From: Alkalihalobacterium chitinilyticum
GTDB lineage: Bacteria; Bacillota; Bacilli; Bacillales; Bacillaceae_F
Length of the DNA: 64,000 bases
Assembly (NCBI RefSeq): GCF_029028005.1
Contig: NZ_JAOTPO010000017.1
Span: 1-64,000 of the forward strand
Direction of reading: 5' to 3'
Shown here piece by piece: positions 8,058 to 16,873 of this stretch. The notes beneath the pieces are model-generated. The model was not told the origin of the DNA and did not search any database. It worked only from the letters and a program-made list of their open reading frames with translations. Position 1 is the stretch's first letter. Each line of letters begins with the position of its first letter. The position numbers were made by a program, and so were the translations under genes.

Positions 8058-9347
8058 GTGCAAATACATGTGGTTTCACCAGGGCAAACGCTGTTTGGAA
8101 TTGCTCAAGCATACAATACAACGGCAAATGCGATTGCTCAAGCCAATCAACTGCCAAATCCTGATCAGCTCGTCACGGGGCAAGCGTTAATTATTCCAAT
8201 TGTCGGCAGATTCCATTTTATTCAACCTGGAGAAAGTTTATGGCAGATTAGTCAACGTTATCAAATTCCAGTGGAAACGATTCTTGAAGTAAACCAAATT
8301 CAGGACCCGCAAAACTTACCTGTTGGCTTTAGGCTATACATTCCAACTCAGTTTCTGGAAAAGCCAACCGTTGATGTAGGGGCGTATGTGGATTTGCAAA
8401 TTACGGGGGAGGAATCTCCTGAAGTTGTTGATGCGGTAGGTGAGTACTTAACGTTTGTTCAAATTTTTAGTTATGAGTTAAACGCAGACGGGACACTAAC
8501 GCCAATCGATGATCAAGCAATTATCAATGTTTCATATGAAAATGGCATAGTTCCCTTAATGGTGATAACAAATATTCAAGACGGTGCTTTTGATACAGAG
8601 CTTGTAACGACTGTGTTGCAAAGCGAAGAATTACAAAACCGGTTATTGGATGAAGCAATAGCAATAATGGATCAAAAGGGTTATCTAGGACTAGACTTTG
8701 ATTTGGAATATCTCGGTGCTGAAAACCGTGAGCCATACAATGAACTGATGCGTAAGGCAAAAGTGCGTTTAGATGAAAGAGGTTATTTTCTATCGAGTGC
8801 ACTCGCACCACAAGTAGAGCCAGGCATGGTTGGTGTTCTGTATGAAGGGCATGACTATGCAGCCCATGGGGAATATGCCGATTTCGTATTCTTAATGACG
8901 TACGAGTGGGGCTGGACAGGTGGACCACCGATGGCTGTTGCACCGATTGATCAAGTTAGAAGAGTCATTGAATATGCAGCGTCAGAAATGCCGAATGATA
9001 AAATTATGATGGGTATCCCACTGTATGGTTATGACTGGACGTTACCTTTTGTCGCAGGAGAAACGAGAGCTCGGGCAATTGATCATCAGGAAGCGATTCG
9101 ACTAGCGGCCACGTATAACGCGGACATCGAATACGACCCAGTCGCACAGTCTCCATTTTTTAATTATGTTGATGAAGAGGGCCTAGAGCATGAAGTGTGG
9201 TTTGAAGATGCGAGAAGCATGCAAGCTAAGTTTGATCTAGTCAAAGAGCTTGAATTACGAGGTTTTTATTATTGGGTATTAGGGTGGGATTTCCCGCAAA
9301 ACTGGTTACTTATTGATGAGAATTTTAATGTAAGAAAACGTGTATAA
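8058..9347 (+). CDS. sleL: Spore cortex-lytic glucosaminidase, LysM2-GH18 (SleL/YaaH type)
   Basis: A 429-residue protein with two LysM peptidoglycan-binding repeats (about residues 1-46, VVSPGQTLFGIAQAYNTTAN, and 48-95, IQPGESLWQISQRYQIPVE) and a glycoside hydrolase 18 domain (about 105-425). The GH18 catalytic motif is LGLDFDLEYL near residue 214, with the DxDxE pattern complete. There is no signal peptide, as in SleL/YaaH proteins that are made in the mother cell and build into the spore coat. SleL cuts muramic-lactam cortex fragments during germination. Start is GTG with AGGGAGG upstream. It converges with degV across a shared terminator. Family is clear; that it acts as SleL rather than another YaaH paralogue is inference. 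Confidence 0.88.
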   Translation: MQIHVVSPGQTLFGIAQAYNTTANAIAQANQLPNPDQLVTGQALIIPIVGRFHFIQPGESLWQISQRYQIPVETILEVNQIQDPQNLPVGFRLYIPTQFLEKPTVDVGAYVDLQITGEESPEVVDAVGEYLTFVQIFSYELNADGTLTPIDDQAIINVSYENGIVPLMVITNIQDGAFDTELVTTVLQSEELQNRLLDEAIAIMDQKGYLGLDFDLEYLGAENREPYNELMRKAKVRLDERGYFLSSALAPQVEPGMVGVLYEGHDYAAHGEYADFVFLMTYEWGWTGGPPMAVAPIDQVRRVIEYAASEMPNDKIMMGIPLYGYDWTLPFVAGETRARAIDHQEAIRLAATYNADIEYDPVAQSPFFNYVDEEGLEHEVWFEDARSMQAKFDLVKELELRGFYYWVLGWDFPQNWLLIDENFNVRKRV

Positions 9348-9352
9348 AGAGC

Positions 9353-9425
9353 AGAGGCCGCCTAAATGCGATTGTACTTTAAGATGAAAAAGTGCATTCC
9401 ATTTAAGTCAGCCTCTTTATTTTTT
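9353..9425. terminator. Long bidirectional terminator between sleL and degV
   Basis: AGAGGC (9353-9358) pairs with GCCTCT (9411-9416). Inner segments CCTAAATG and CATTTAAG extend the imperfect stem. A T-rich run follows at 9417-9425. Confidence 0.75.
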
Positions 9426-9445
9426 GGGAATGTAAACTCCTATGT

Positions 9446-10291
9446 TTATTTATTCTGCCAAATAATTGCTACTGTTCCTTCACCAGCATGAGCGGCAATC
9501 GTCGAACTAATCTCACCGATAACGACGTTCATATGTGGATATTTACTCTTTATGTCTTTTTCTAGTGAAATTGCTTTTTCCAACACATTTCCGTGCATGA
9601 TCTGGACTTCACTTATGGAATGTTTTTCGTACGCATTTTGTATAAGCTCTAACAAACGACGAACGGCTTTTTTCTCTGAACGAACTTTCTCAAACACTTC
9701 GAACTCGCCGTTTTGATTAATACGGATGATCGGTTTGATCTGTAAAAGATTTCCTATTAAGAATTGGGTTCCTGACATTCTTCCACCTTTATAAAACTGT
9801 TCAAGACTTCCTAAAAGAATGTAGTTTTCACCTTTATCTGCTTCTTCACGAAGTTTTTGTGCAATTGTATTTGCTTCTAATCCTTCTTCTGATAATTTCA
9901 TTCCTGTTTGAATTAATGAAGTAATGGCATAAGACATTGATTTGGAATCAACAACTTCAACAGGAAATTCAGCCATTTCACTTGCTGAACGGCTGCTTTC
10001 AAGTGTTCCGCTTAATTTGCTTGATATGTGCACAGCAATCGCTTGTTCGTAATCTTCTTTCAGTTTTTCATATAGCTCAACAAATTTACCAACGGCTGGT
10101 TGTGAGGTTTTCGGAACTTCTTTAGATTGCTTAATTTTTTCGTATAGTTGTTCTGTAGTTAAGCTAATCCCATCTTCATAGACCGTTTCACCAAAAATAA
10201 TGGCAAGAGGCATGACATAAACATCAGGATGGTTTTTTAATTCTTCCGTTATATAAGCCGTACTATCGGTCACAAAAGCTATCTTTTTCAT
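9446..10291 (-). CDS. DegV family fatty-acid-binding protein
   Basis: A 281-residue DegV-family protein. Typical features are the start KKIAFVTDSTAYI, the following YVMPLAIIFGETVYEDG, TSQPAVGKFVELYEKL, and GRMSGTQFLIGNLLQIKPII in the second domain. DegV/FakB proteins bind a fatty acid and, when paired with FakA kinase, present it for phosphorylation so that exogenous or recycled fatty acids enter phospholipid synthesis. Length is normal. Three extra codons upstream (TTG at 10300) are less likely than the ATG at 10291, which has AAAGGG upstream. No fakA is in the window, so the lipid role is from family knowledge. Confidence 0.9.
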   Translation of the reverse strand: MKKIAFVTDSTAYITEELKNHPDVYVMPLAIIFGETVYEDGISLTTEQLYEKIKQSKEVPKTSQPAVGKFVELYEKLKEDYEQAIAVHISSKLSGTLESSRSASEMAEFPVEVVDSKSMSYAITSLIQTGMKLSEEGLEANTIAQKLREEADKGENYILLGSLEQFYKGGRMSGTQFLIGNLLQIKPIIRINQNGEFEVFEKVRSEKKAVRRLLELIQNAYEKHSISEVQIMHGNVLEKAISLEKDIKSKYPHMNVVIGEISSTIAAHAGEGTVAIIWQNK

Positions 10292-10483
10292 ATGTATCAA
10301 CCCTTTTCGTTATCAAAAGTTTAGTATTTGTAATTAGTAATTTCTAACATTCATCAGTAACTTGTCAGTAGAAGCCAACATGGTTTGTAGATGTTTATAG
10401 CATTTGTTTTTTCTTGTATTACATTCACGTTTTTAAGTAGTTTTAAACGAAATAGGGCAAAGTTGAAAGTGGAATTTTTCAAG

Positions 10484-11005
10484 TTAATTAAAGTAGTCTT
10501 CTAAAAACTGAAGCGATTGTAGGGTGTAGCTAAGCAGTTGTTCAAAGTCTTCAATTTGATCTTCATTTATCTTTCGGCCGAAGCGGATCGAAATTTTATC
10601 CGTTAAAATTTGTTCATTACCGTATGAAAATGAAATACTTTGTGAAATGATCGGTCGATTTTGCCAAATTTGCATTAGTTTTTTTTCGATCTTATCACAA
10701 TCGTTTGTTACGTTCTGAATCGTAGTGAATAAAAAAATGTCAAAGAAACACCCTGCTACTTTTTCATCTTGTTCTATTTTTTCAGTCGCAAAGTCCTGAA
10801 GCGTTGAACGTAATCGGACTTCAGCAATAGGGCAATCATTGTTATCAGTTGTTGTTTTAAATTGCATTGAAAATTCTCTCGACATATTTGCTAAATCGAT
10901 GGTGTCAGATCGATTGATCACATGGATTTCTTTTGCAAAGTCAAGATCATATATGGCGCCTTCTAAAACAACCTTCAAGTTTTCATAAATGGTCGGGTCG
11001 AACAA
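10484..11005 (-). CDS. Hypothetical protein
   Basis: A 173-residue soluble protein with no family I recognise. It starts MFDPTIYENLKVVLEGAIYD, and has alternating strands and helices (CPIAEVRLRSTLQDFA, then VAGCFFDIFLFTTIQNV) and an acidic C-terminal helix (EDQIEDFEQLLSYTLQSLQF). There is no signal peptide. An upstream GTG at 11014 falls within the ribosome binding site AAGGAGTG; the TTG at 11005 is correctly spaced. It is divergent from the patatin gene with about 100 bases between them. The 155 bases downstream to degV contain no gene. Confidence 0.65.
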   Translation of the reverse strand: MFDPTIYENLKVVLEGAIYDLDFAKEIHVINRSDTIDLANMSREFSMQFKTTTDNNDCPIAEVRLRSTLQDFATEKIEQDEKVAGCFFDIFLFTTIQNVTNDCDKIEKKLMQIWQNRPIISQSISFSYGNEQILTDKISIRFGRKINEDQIEDFEQLLSYTLQSLQFLEDYFN

Positions 11006-11111
11006 GTGGACCACTCCTTAGTAAATCGATTACTATTAGTGTAGCACTATCTATTCATAGGTGAAATTAGTAAGAATAGTAAGAATTAATACATACAATA
11101 GAGGTAATGTT

Positions 11112-11960
11112 ATGAAAACAACTGGTTTAGTTTTAGAGGGCGGTGGGATGAGAGGGTTGTACACAGCTGGTGTTCTTGAGTTCTTTTTAGAGCAAAAGCT
11201 ATTATTCCCATATGTTATAGGAGTGTCAGCAGGAGCTTGTATGGGCGCCTCTTATTTGTCTAGGCAAAAGGGGCGCAATAAAGAAGTGAATGTAGGTCTT
11301 GCTGGCGATCACCGATTTATTTCTTTTCGTAATTTGCTGTTTAAACGCCAATTGTTTGGGATGGACTTTCTGTTTGATGAAATTCCCAATAAGATCGTTC
11401 CTTTCGATCATCAGACGTTTCGAACGGGGAGCGAGCAATTTGTAATCGGGACGACGGACTGCGAGACAGGTAAACCCATTTATTATAATAAACATAATAA
11501 TGGTGAAGATATCTTAACCATTATTCGAGCTTCTAGTTCTTTGCCTTTTGTTGCGCCAGCTGTATCATATGGTGGGAAAACATTGTTAGATGGAGGAATC
11601 ATTGACCCTATTCCTATTCGGAAAGCCCAAAGCGATGGCTTTAAGAAAAATGTAGTTATTATGACGAAGGCTGAGGACTTTAGAAGACAGCCAACCAAAG
11701 CGGCAATGTTTGCAAAATTTATCTACCGGAAGCATCCTAAAATAGCAGAATTACTGGAAAAGCGACATCTCGTATATAATGATACATTAGCTTTACTTGA
11801 GGAGCAGGAAAACGCAGGTGAGGTCTTCGTAATTAAGCCTAGCATAGAAGTTCCTGTCAGTCGTATTGAACGTAATCAAGCGCGTCTCTTAGCCTTATAT
11901 GAATTAGGTTATGAAGATGCTAAAAAACAATATTCAAAACTCCTTTCATGGTTAAGTTAA
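11112..11960 (+). CDS. Patatin-like phospholipase family protein
   Basis: A 282-residue patatin-fold lipid acyl hydrolase. The oxyanion-hole motif GLVLEGGGMRGLYTAG is near residue 10, the nucleophile elbow GVSAGA near residue 40, and the catalytic aspartate in LLDGGIIDPIPI near residue 160, so the Ser-Asp dyad is complete. The C-terminal part resembles the DUF6363-type extension seen in bacterial YjjU-like members. Substrate is unknown; it is likely cytoplasmic, with no signal peptide. The longer frame from 11061 lacks a ribosome site, whereas GAGG stands 7 bases before the ATG at 11112. Confidence 0.88.
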   Translation: MKTTGLVLEGGGMRGLYTAGVLEFFLEQKLLFPYVIGVSAGACMGASYLSRQKGRNKEVNVGLAGDHRFISFRNLLFKRQLFGMDFLFDEIPNKIVPFDHQTFRTGSEQFVIGTTDCETGKPIYYNKHNNGEDILTIIRASSSLPFVAPAVSYGGKTLLDGGIIDPIPIRKAQSDGFKKNVVIMTKAEDFRRQPTKAAMFAKFIYRKHPKIAELLEKRHLVYNDTLALLEEQENAGEVFVIKPSIEVPVSRIERNQARLLALYELGYEDAKKQYSKLLSWLS

Positions 11961-12056
11961 AAGACGAAAAAACGGATTGGGATAAAGTACCATGAACAAA
12001 AAAATGGCATGAAAGAAATAATAAGAAAGATAATTCACGAAGGGAAGTGTTTCTTC

Positions 12057-12734
12057 ATGTCATTAGAGTGGTTTGATCGAGTTTGTGGAGAGTTACAGGA
12101 CTATATGGAGTCCATTTGCGAAGAATATGATGAGATGGGGCATATTACTGTAGATCGAGCTGCTAAACATCCTAGAATTGAATGTTTTGTTGAGATGGAA
12201 GATAATGAACGAGAGTTTTTCTGCACGCTGTTTTTTGACCCGCATAACGAAGAATTTTACATGGAAGCGTTTGATTTAGAAACAGAGCAGACATCGAGAA
12301 CGTTACTTCCTGATATTGAAGATATCATTGAAGCGGTTCACGAATCATTCCATGATTTCTTAGATGAATTTGAACTTGTCGATGAAATAGAAGTGGAAGA
12401 GGAAGATGAGGAAGATACGATTCTTCTCGAAGATGATGCAGATTTAATGGATGACTTAGAAGATGAAGATTATGAGGAAATCATAGTCGATGTCGAGTGG
12501 ACAACTCCTGAAGTAATGGCTTATACGTATCTGGATGAAGTTGAAGTATCTTATCAATTCGGTGTAATCCATGATACAGGAGACGGAATTCTTCGCCGTG
12601 TCAACCGAATTAAAACAGAAGATAATGAATTGTTAGAGGATGAGAGTAACTTTATCTTTAGTAAAGAAGAAGCTGGAACGATTATTGAACTCATTGAAAA
12701 TAACATGGAAACCATGGACGGGTTTGATATGTAA
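12057..12734 (+). CDS. Acidic protein of unknown function
   Basis: A 225-residue strongly acidic protein. After a start MSLEWFDRVCGELQDYMES, a small alpha/beta region (PRIECFVEMEDNEREFFCTL) is followed by an Asp/Glu-rich linker (about residues 112-145, with EVEEEDEEDTILLEDDADL) and a C-terminal domain beginning VDVEWTTPEVMAYTYLDEVE. No catalytic motif is evident. A GAAGGGAAG sequence precedes the ATG at 12057, making it more likely than the in-frame start at 12009. Its function is not known to me. The acidic insert may be a flexible linker between two small domains. Confidence 0.65.
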   Translation: MSLEWFDRVCGELQDYMESICEEYDEMGHITVDRAAKHPRIECFVEMEDNEREFFCTLFFDPHNEEFYMEAFDLETEQTSRTLLPDIEDIIEAVHESFHDFLDEFELVDEIEVEEEDEEDTILLEDDADLMDDLEDEDYEEIIVDVEWTTPEVMAYTYLDEVEVSYQFGVIHDTGDGILRRVNRIKTEDNELLEDESNFIFSKEEAGTIIELIENNMETMDGFDM

Positions 12735-12745
12735 AGTTGTACATA

Positions 12746-12786
12746 GCACCTTCTCTAGTGACAATAGTCTAGAGGAGGTGTCTTTT
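12746..12786 (+). terminator. Terminator after the acidic-protein gene
   Basis: GCACCTTCTCTAG pairs with CTAGAGGAGGTG around a 10-base loop, followed by TCTTTT. Confidence 0.7.
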
Positions 12787-12834
12787 AGTTACATGTAAAA
12801 TAAATCATCTTTTAGGATATCGGGAGATGCTGTA

Positions 12835-13212
12835 ATGGATAAAAAAATAATTGATCTAGTAAGTCCTGAATTAAAAGAACGAATTGATAATGAACTATCG
12901 GCTTTAACATTTACAAAAAATTTCCGTTCTGCTACCGCTGAAGAATGGTTTATTTTTCTAAAAGAATTTAAAGACCCTAAGACCGGAGGGGCTGCAGGGA
13001 AAGTGATCATTCACTACGATCTACAGGGAAATCGTGATATCTTTATTAATACAACGATCATTTTTGATGATCCTTCATTATATAAGGGGGATCTAGAACC
13101 TCTCGTATATGCAATTTGCGACGAATTAGTAAATCGGCTTGTCGGCTATGCCAATACATTATTAGCTGTCCATGCTGGGGAAAATTCGTATGAAGCTGAA
13201 TATGTAAGGTAG
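12835..13212 (+). CDS. Hypothetical protein
   Basis: A 125-residue soluble protein with no recognised family. It begins MDKKIIDLVSPELKERID. Its middle, GKVIIHYDLQGNRDIFINTT, looks like two or three beta strands, and the C-terminal part, PLVYAICDELVNRLVGYANT, a helix. CGGGAG precedes the ATG. It is preceded by a terminator and followed after 124 bases by the HD hydrolase in the same direction, so co-transcription with that gene is possible but not shown. Confidence 0.6.
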   Translation: MDKKIIDLVSPELKERIDNELSALTFTKNFRSATAEEWFIFLKEFKDPKTGGAAGKVIIHYDLQGNRDIFINTTIIFDDPSLYKGDLEPLVYAICDELVNRLVGYANTLLAVHAGENSYEAEYVR

Positions 13213-13336
13213 GATGACAAAAAAACTTGAAAACAAATAACGAGAAGAAAAAGTCCTTTGGAGAGTCCAGTTAATATAACCAATATTGATGTATTGTGTT
13301 GGGAAAAATGGTAGATTAAACAGTGGGTGATGACAA

Positions 13337-13984
13337 ATGACAAATGTTGAAAAAATAAAACAAACAGAAACATATGTACATAATGAATTAAGTGGTGAAG
13401 CAAGTGGACATGATTGGTGGCATATTTACCGTGTTACAAAGCTTGCTAAGACTATTGCGAGTGTTGAGGGAGCAGATGTATTTATTTGTGAAATGGCTGC
13501 CCTGCTTCATGATATAGCCGATGAAAAACTGAATGAGAGTGAAGAAGCAGGCTTGAAGAAAGTAGAATCGTGGTTACAAAGGATCGAAGTGGAAGACGCA
13601 TCGATGAAACATATCATGGAAATTATTGCTTCGATGTCATTTAAAGGTGGTGGACAACCGCCGATGAAAACACTAGAAGGCCAGGTTGTTCAAGATGCGG
13701 ACCGCCTCGATGCGCTAGGTTCAATTGGGATTGCGAGGACGTTTGCTTTCGGGGGAGCAAAAGGGAATATCATGTATGATCCTTCCATTAAGCCGAGAGA
13801 AAGTATGAGTAAAGAAGATTATCAAAAGCGAGATAATACCGCTATTAATCATTTCTATGAGAAGTTGTTAAAATTAAAGGATTTAATGAATACACCATAC
13901 GGCAAACAGTTGGCAGAAGGCCGTCATCAGTACATGGAACAATTTCTTGATCAATTTTATAGAGAGTGGGAAGGTGAGCGTTAA
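13337..13984 (+). CDS. HD-domain phosphohydrolase (YpgQ/YedJ type)
   Basis: A 215-residue HD hydrolase. The metal ligands are seen in GHDWWHIYRV (first His near residue 24), LLHDIADEK (the HD pair near residue 58) and VQDADRLDALG (distal Asp near residue 122). This subgroup includes B. subtilis YpgQ and E. coli YedJ, soluble metal-dependent nucleotide or phosphate-ester hydrolases; YpgQ has been reported to hydrolyse dNTPs. The conserved MYDPSIKPRESMSKEDYQKR and NTAINHFYEKLLKLKDLMNT blocks are also present. It overlaps the converging DUF939 gene by 4 bases at the stop codons. Confidence 0.88.
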   Translation: MTNVEKIKQTETYVHNELSGEASGHDWWHIYRVTKLAKTIASVEGADVFICEMAALLHDIADEKLNESEEAGLKKVESWLQRIEVEDASMKHIMEIIASMSFKGGGQPPMKTLEGQVVQDADRLDALGSIGIARTFAFGGAKGNIMYDPSIKPRESMSKEDYQKRDNTAINHFYEKLLKLKDLMNTPYGKQLAEGRHQYMEQFLDQFYREWEGER

Positions 13985-14982
13985 TTTTGACGCTCACGCC
14001 TCTCAATATACTCGATGAGTAAGTGATAGATAGCTAATAATTCGTAAGCGACTGTCGTACTCTTTGTTAAAATTTCTTTTTCATCTTGGTGATCGTAAAT
14101 TAGAGAGTAAAGCATAGATCTTACTTTTTCTTCTGCTGTATGATCAATTTCCTTTTTCTCATAGGCATCTTTAATGTGTGTCCATGCGGTCTGCAGAACC
14201 GCTTTATCTTCTTTAGGAATGAATTGTTGCTCTGAAGCAGACAAGATATCCCCTATATGAAAAGAGACTTTATGTAGTAAATCAATTTGTCGTTCTAAAT
14301 CATAAAGTTGCTTCGTGTTTGTCACATCTTTCTTACGATATCGGAAGTCTTCCCGTTGAAAACGGATCGTTTCGGTAGCACGTTCAATACCTTTACTTAA
14401 ATGTTCAAATCGAAGTTTTAATACCTGACGACTTCGATTGCCCATTAATTGATATTCGAGAATATCTTCAACCAGTTCAATCGTTTCACTAAAGAGGGCA
14501 TGACAGTCTGCATGTATTTCTTTCATAAAATTAGGCGGCCAAATAATAAGATTAACAAGTGTAGAAACGACAATACCTATTGTAGTCGTAGCAATTCGAA
14601 TTAAGAATGCTAAGAAAAAGCTTTCCGAAGTCATTGGAATCATAGCTATGGCTGTTAAAGTTGCAACTAAAATAGCATCATCCCAGCGCAAACGATGACA
14701 AATATAAATAGTAAAAAAAGCAGACAAAGCAAAGGTAATCGGTACTTGCCCAAATAAAAAATCAAATGTCATTGCAATTCCGGCACCAATGGCAGCGGCT
14801 GGCAGTCGAATTTTTCCTTTTTGAATGGAAGCATGAACGGTCGGTTCAACGGTAACAATGGCTGCGATCACAGCAAATACTACAGGCCAGTTAAGCCATT
14901 GACATATTAATGCAGTAATAAATACTGCAAGCCCTGTTTTTAATAACCGTTTTCCAAGAAGAGATTGAATCCAATTATTCAT
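13981..14982 (-). CDS. FUSC/aromatic-acid exporter family membrane protein (DUF939 type)
   Basis: A 333-residue protein with an N-terminal membrane domain of about six helices (residues 10-150, including LKTGLAVFITALICQWLN and TVEPTVHASIQKGKIRLPAA) and a cytoplasmic helical domain of about 170 residues. This is the layout of the YqjA/YgaE-type DUF939 proteins related to FUSC aromatic-acid exporters. The VEPTVHAS block is diagnostic. Transport substrate is unknown. The frame opens at 15048 inside the end of nfo, but TTGGAG stands 8 bases before the ATG at 14982. The gene is probably the last of a three-gene minus-strand unit with the two repair genes. Confidence 0.82.
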   Translation of the reverse strand: MNNWIQSLLGKRLLKTGLAVFITALICQWLNWPVVFAVIAAIVTVEPTVHASIQKGKIRLPAAAIGAGIAMTFDFLFGQVPITFALSAFFTIYICHRLRWDDAILVATLTAIAMIPMTSESFFLAFLIRIATTTIGIVVSTLVNLIIWPPNFMKEIHADCHALFSETIELVEDILEYQLMGNRSRQVLKLRFEHLSKGIERATETIRFQREDFRYRKKDVTNTKQLYDLERQIDLLHKVSFHIGDILSASEQQFIPKEDKAVLQTAWTHIKDAYEKKEIDHTAEEKVRSMLYSLIYDHQDEKEILTKSTTVAYELLAIYHLLIEYIERRERQN

Positions 14983-15028
14983 AGCCCTACTCCAAAAGTA
15001 TGTCTTTGCTATATTGTAAAAGGTTTTT

Positions 15029-15871
15029 TTACTTTTTAGTAGTAGCAATCCATTCTTTTATAATCTGAATTTCTTTTTCGTGTATGTCTGGCTCATCATT
15101 AGGTGTTTCAAGAATGATTGGAATGTCTTTGATAATATCCATATCTAAGAGAGTGAGCCATTGTTTTTTAGTGATATGTCCGCTTGTAATATTTGCATGG
15201 CGGTCTTTTCTTGCTCCGTATGAATACTTGGAGTTGTTAAAATGTATGGCTTTTAAATGAGTAAAGTATTCAAGTTCTTCACCTTTTGCTTTTAGTTCTG
15301 ACCAGTTCTCCCCATTCCAAATTCCACTCGCGTAGGCATGGCATGTATCAAAACAAAAACCGATTTTTTCAGGGTAGTCAGACAGCTTACGAATTTGGAT
15401 CATTTCTTCAAATGTAATCCCCATATCCATGCCAGCACCAGCATTATTTTCAATAAGAAGAAGGGTATCACCTTCCCAATCCAACAAAACACGATCTAAC
15501 ATTTCAATCATTTTTTGATAGCCTTCTAGTAGTTCAAGTTTCTTTGTCGTTCCAAAATGAACAACGATACCGATGGAACCGCAAGCTTCAGCTATTTCCA
15601 AATCATTTATAATAGATGCTACAATTTGCGCTTCATCTTTCGGATCTTCAGGAATGAGTTTTGTAGGATAGGGGGTGTGAGCAATCGTTTTGATGTTATG
15701 TTCTTTACAAAACGCACCACATTGCTTGGCATCTTCCACATCAAAATCTTTAACCTTCAAACTCCGTGGGTTTTTCGGAAAGTATTGAAAAGCTGAAGCG
15801 CCCATTCGATGAGCTGTTTTTGCCGCTTCATAATACCCATTTCGAATACTTATATGACTCCCAACATACAT
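15029..15871 (-). CDS. nfo: Deoxyribonuclease IV (AP endonuclease family 2)
   Basis: A 280-residue endonuclease IV with a TIM-barrel fold. Zinc-ligand motifs are visible: IGIVVHFGTT, LLIENNAGAGMDMG, GFCFDTCHAYASG, LKAIHFNNSK followed by GARKDRHANI, and IILETPND near the C-terminus. The enzyme cuts DNA 5' of abasic sites in base excision repair. It lies 3' of an Fpg/Nei glycosylase and their ends overlap by a few bases, so the glycosylase and the endonuclease that acts on its product are encoded together. AGGTG at 6 bases favours the ATG at 15871 over upstream in-frame codons. The N-terminus (MYVGSHISI) matches the family start. Confidence 0.9.
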   Translation of the reverse strand: MYVGSHISIRNGYYEAAKTAHRMGASAFQYFPKNPRSLKVKDFDVEDAKQCGAFCKEHNIKTIAHTPYPTKLIPEDPKDEAQIVASIINDLEIAEACGSIGIVVHFGTTKKLELLEGYQKMIEMLDRVLLDWEGDTLLLIENNAGAGMDMGITFEEMIQIRKLSDYPEKIGFCFDTCHAYASGIWNGENWSELKAKGEELEYFTHLKAIHFNNSKYSYGARKDRHANITSGHITKKQWLTLLDMDIIKDIPIILETPNDEPDIHEKEIQIIKEWIATTKK

Positions 15872-15885
15872 GTGCATCACCTGCT

Positions 15886-16689
15886 TTACTGTTGACAATT
15901 TGGACAGAAAAACGTTTTTCTTGAAGAAATATGCTCTAACTTTATTGTTCCATTACATCTTGGACAAGGTTGGCCTTCTCGGTCATAGACGAGTGTTTGG
16001 TACTTACCTGTTAATTGATCATCCTTTGTGAATGGTGAATCCATATAGCCCCCTTGTTGAATACCTGAATGAAATATAGTACCCATTGCATCAAACAGAG
16101 CTCTTACTTGTTGATCTGTTAGTTCGTTAAATTTTTTAGTAGGTTTTAACTGGGCTTGAAAGCATATTTCGTCTGAGTAACAATTACCGATGCCAGCAAT
16201 AAATGATTGATTGACCAATGTTGTTTTGAGCATTCCTTTTCTTTTTTGCACTAATTCTAAAAATGTCTCATAAGTGAAATTAGGTTCTAATGGTTCTGGA
16301 CCAAGTTCTTTAAATTCGTCTTGTAATTGCTGACCATTTAAAAGATGTAGAAACCCTAGTCGAAGTCCAATAAAAAATAGTTGTTCAGTACCAAATGAAA
16401 GAGTGACTTGTTTGGTTCGGTCTGGTTGGTCTTGTTCATTACCATAATACATCCAACCGCCTAACATTAAATGAAGGAGTAAGTTCATTCCCGAATCCAG
16501 TTCAAATATTAAATGCTTAGCACGACGTGAAACCTTTATAACTCTTTTATTCATAACACATTGTTTAAAGAGTTCAACGTTTGTATTAATCGTTTTTTCC
16601 CGAGTCACAATAACATTTGAAATTGTTTTTCCTTGAATTTTTTGATTAAGTAAATTTTTATAGTTTTCCATTTCCGGTAATTCAGGCAT
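15886..16689 (-). CDS. Fpg/Nei family DNA glycosylase/AP lyase
   Basis: A 267-residue glycosylase starting MPELPEMENYKNLLNQK, so the catalytic Pro and Glu of Fpg/Nei are present. Other blocks are SRRAKHLIFELDSG (beta-hairpin lysine), NCYSDEICFQAQLKP (helix-two-turn-helix) and a complete zinc finger at the C-terminus, CPRCNGTIKLEHIS and CPNC. The HLMLGGWMYYG block deviates from the canonical HLRMTGRL type of MutM, so the lesion range may differ and I do not assign mutM. The enzyme removes oxidised bases. AAAAGGAG precedes the ATG. It is the first gene of the unit with nfo. Confidence 0.85.
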   Translation of the reverse strand: MPELPEMENYKNLLNQKIQGKTISNVIVTREKTINTNVELFKQCVMNKRVIKVSRRAKHLIFELDSGMNLLLHLMLGGWMYYGNEQDQPDRTKQVTLSFGTEQLFFIGLRLGFLHLLNGQQLQDEFKELGPEPLEPNFTYETFLELVQKRKGMLKTTLVNQSFIAGIGNCYSDEICFQAQLKPTKKFNELTDQQVRALFDAMGTIFHSGIQQGGYMDSPFTKDDQLTGKYQTLVYDREGQPCPRCNGTIKLEHISSRKTFFCPNCQQ

Positions 16690-16831
16690 AAGAAAGCTCC
16701 TTTTAATGAATTACCGTTAGTATGGGAAACAGTGCCTCGTTTTATTATGGGGGAGTTTCTTTCATGATACCCTCCTCATTAAATAGATTGTTTATTATCA
16801 TGCCACTATCTTATCTTTATATTTGGAAATG

Positions 16832-16868
16832 AAAAAAGCATTCGCAGGAATAACTCCTCGAATGCCCA
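16832..16868 (-). terminator. Terminator of the nup operon
   Basis: GCATTCG pairs with CGAATGC around a 14-base loop. On the minus strand the stem is followed by TTTTTT, just after the nupQ stop. Confidence 0.85.
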
Positions 16869-16873
16869 TTTTT

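Noticed and set aside
8524-8943. 139-codon open frame on the minus strand inside sleL
   Set aside because: His- and Leu-rich composition, no ribosome site and full overlap with a clear GH18 gene.
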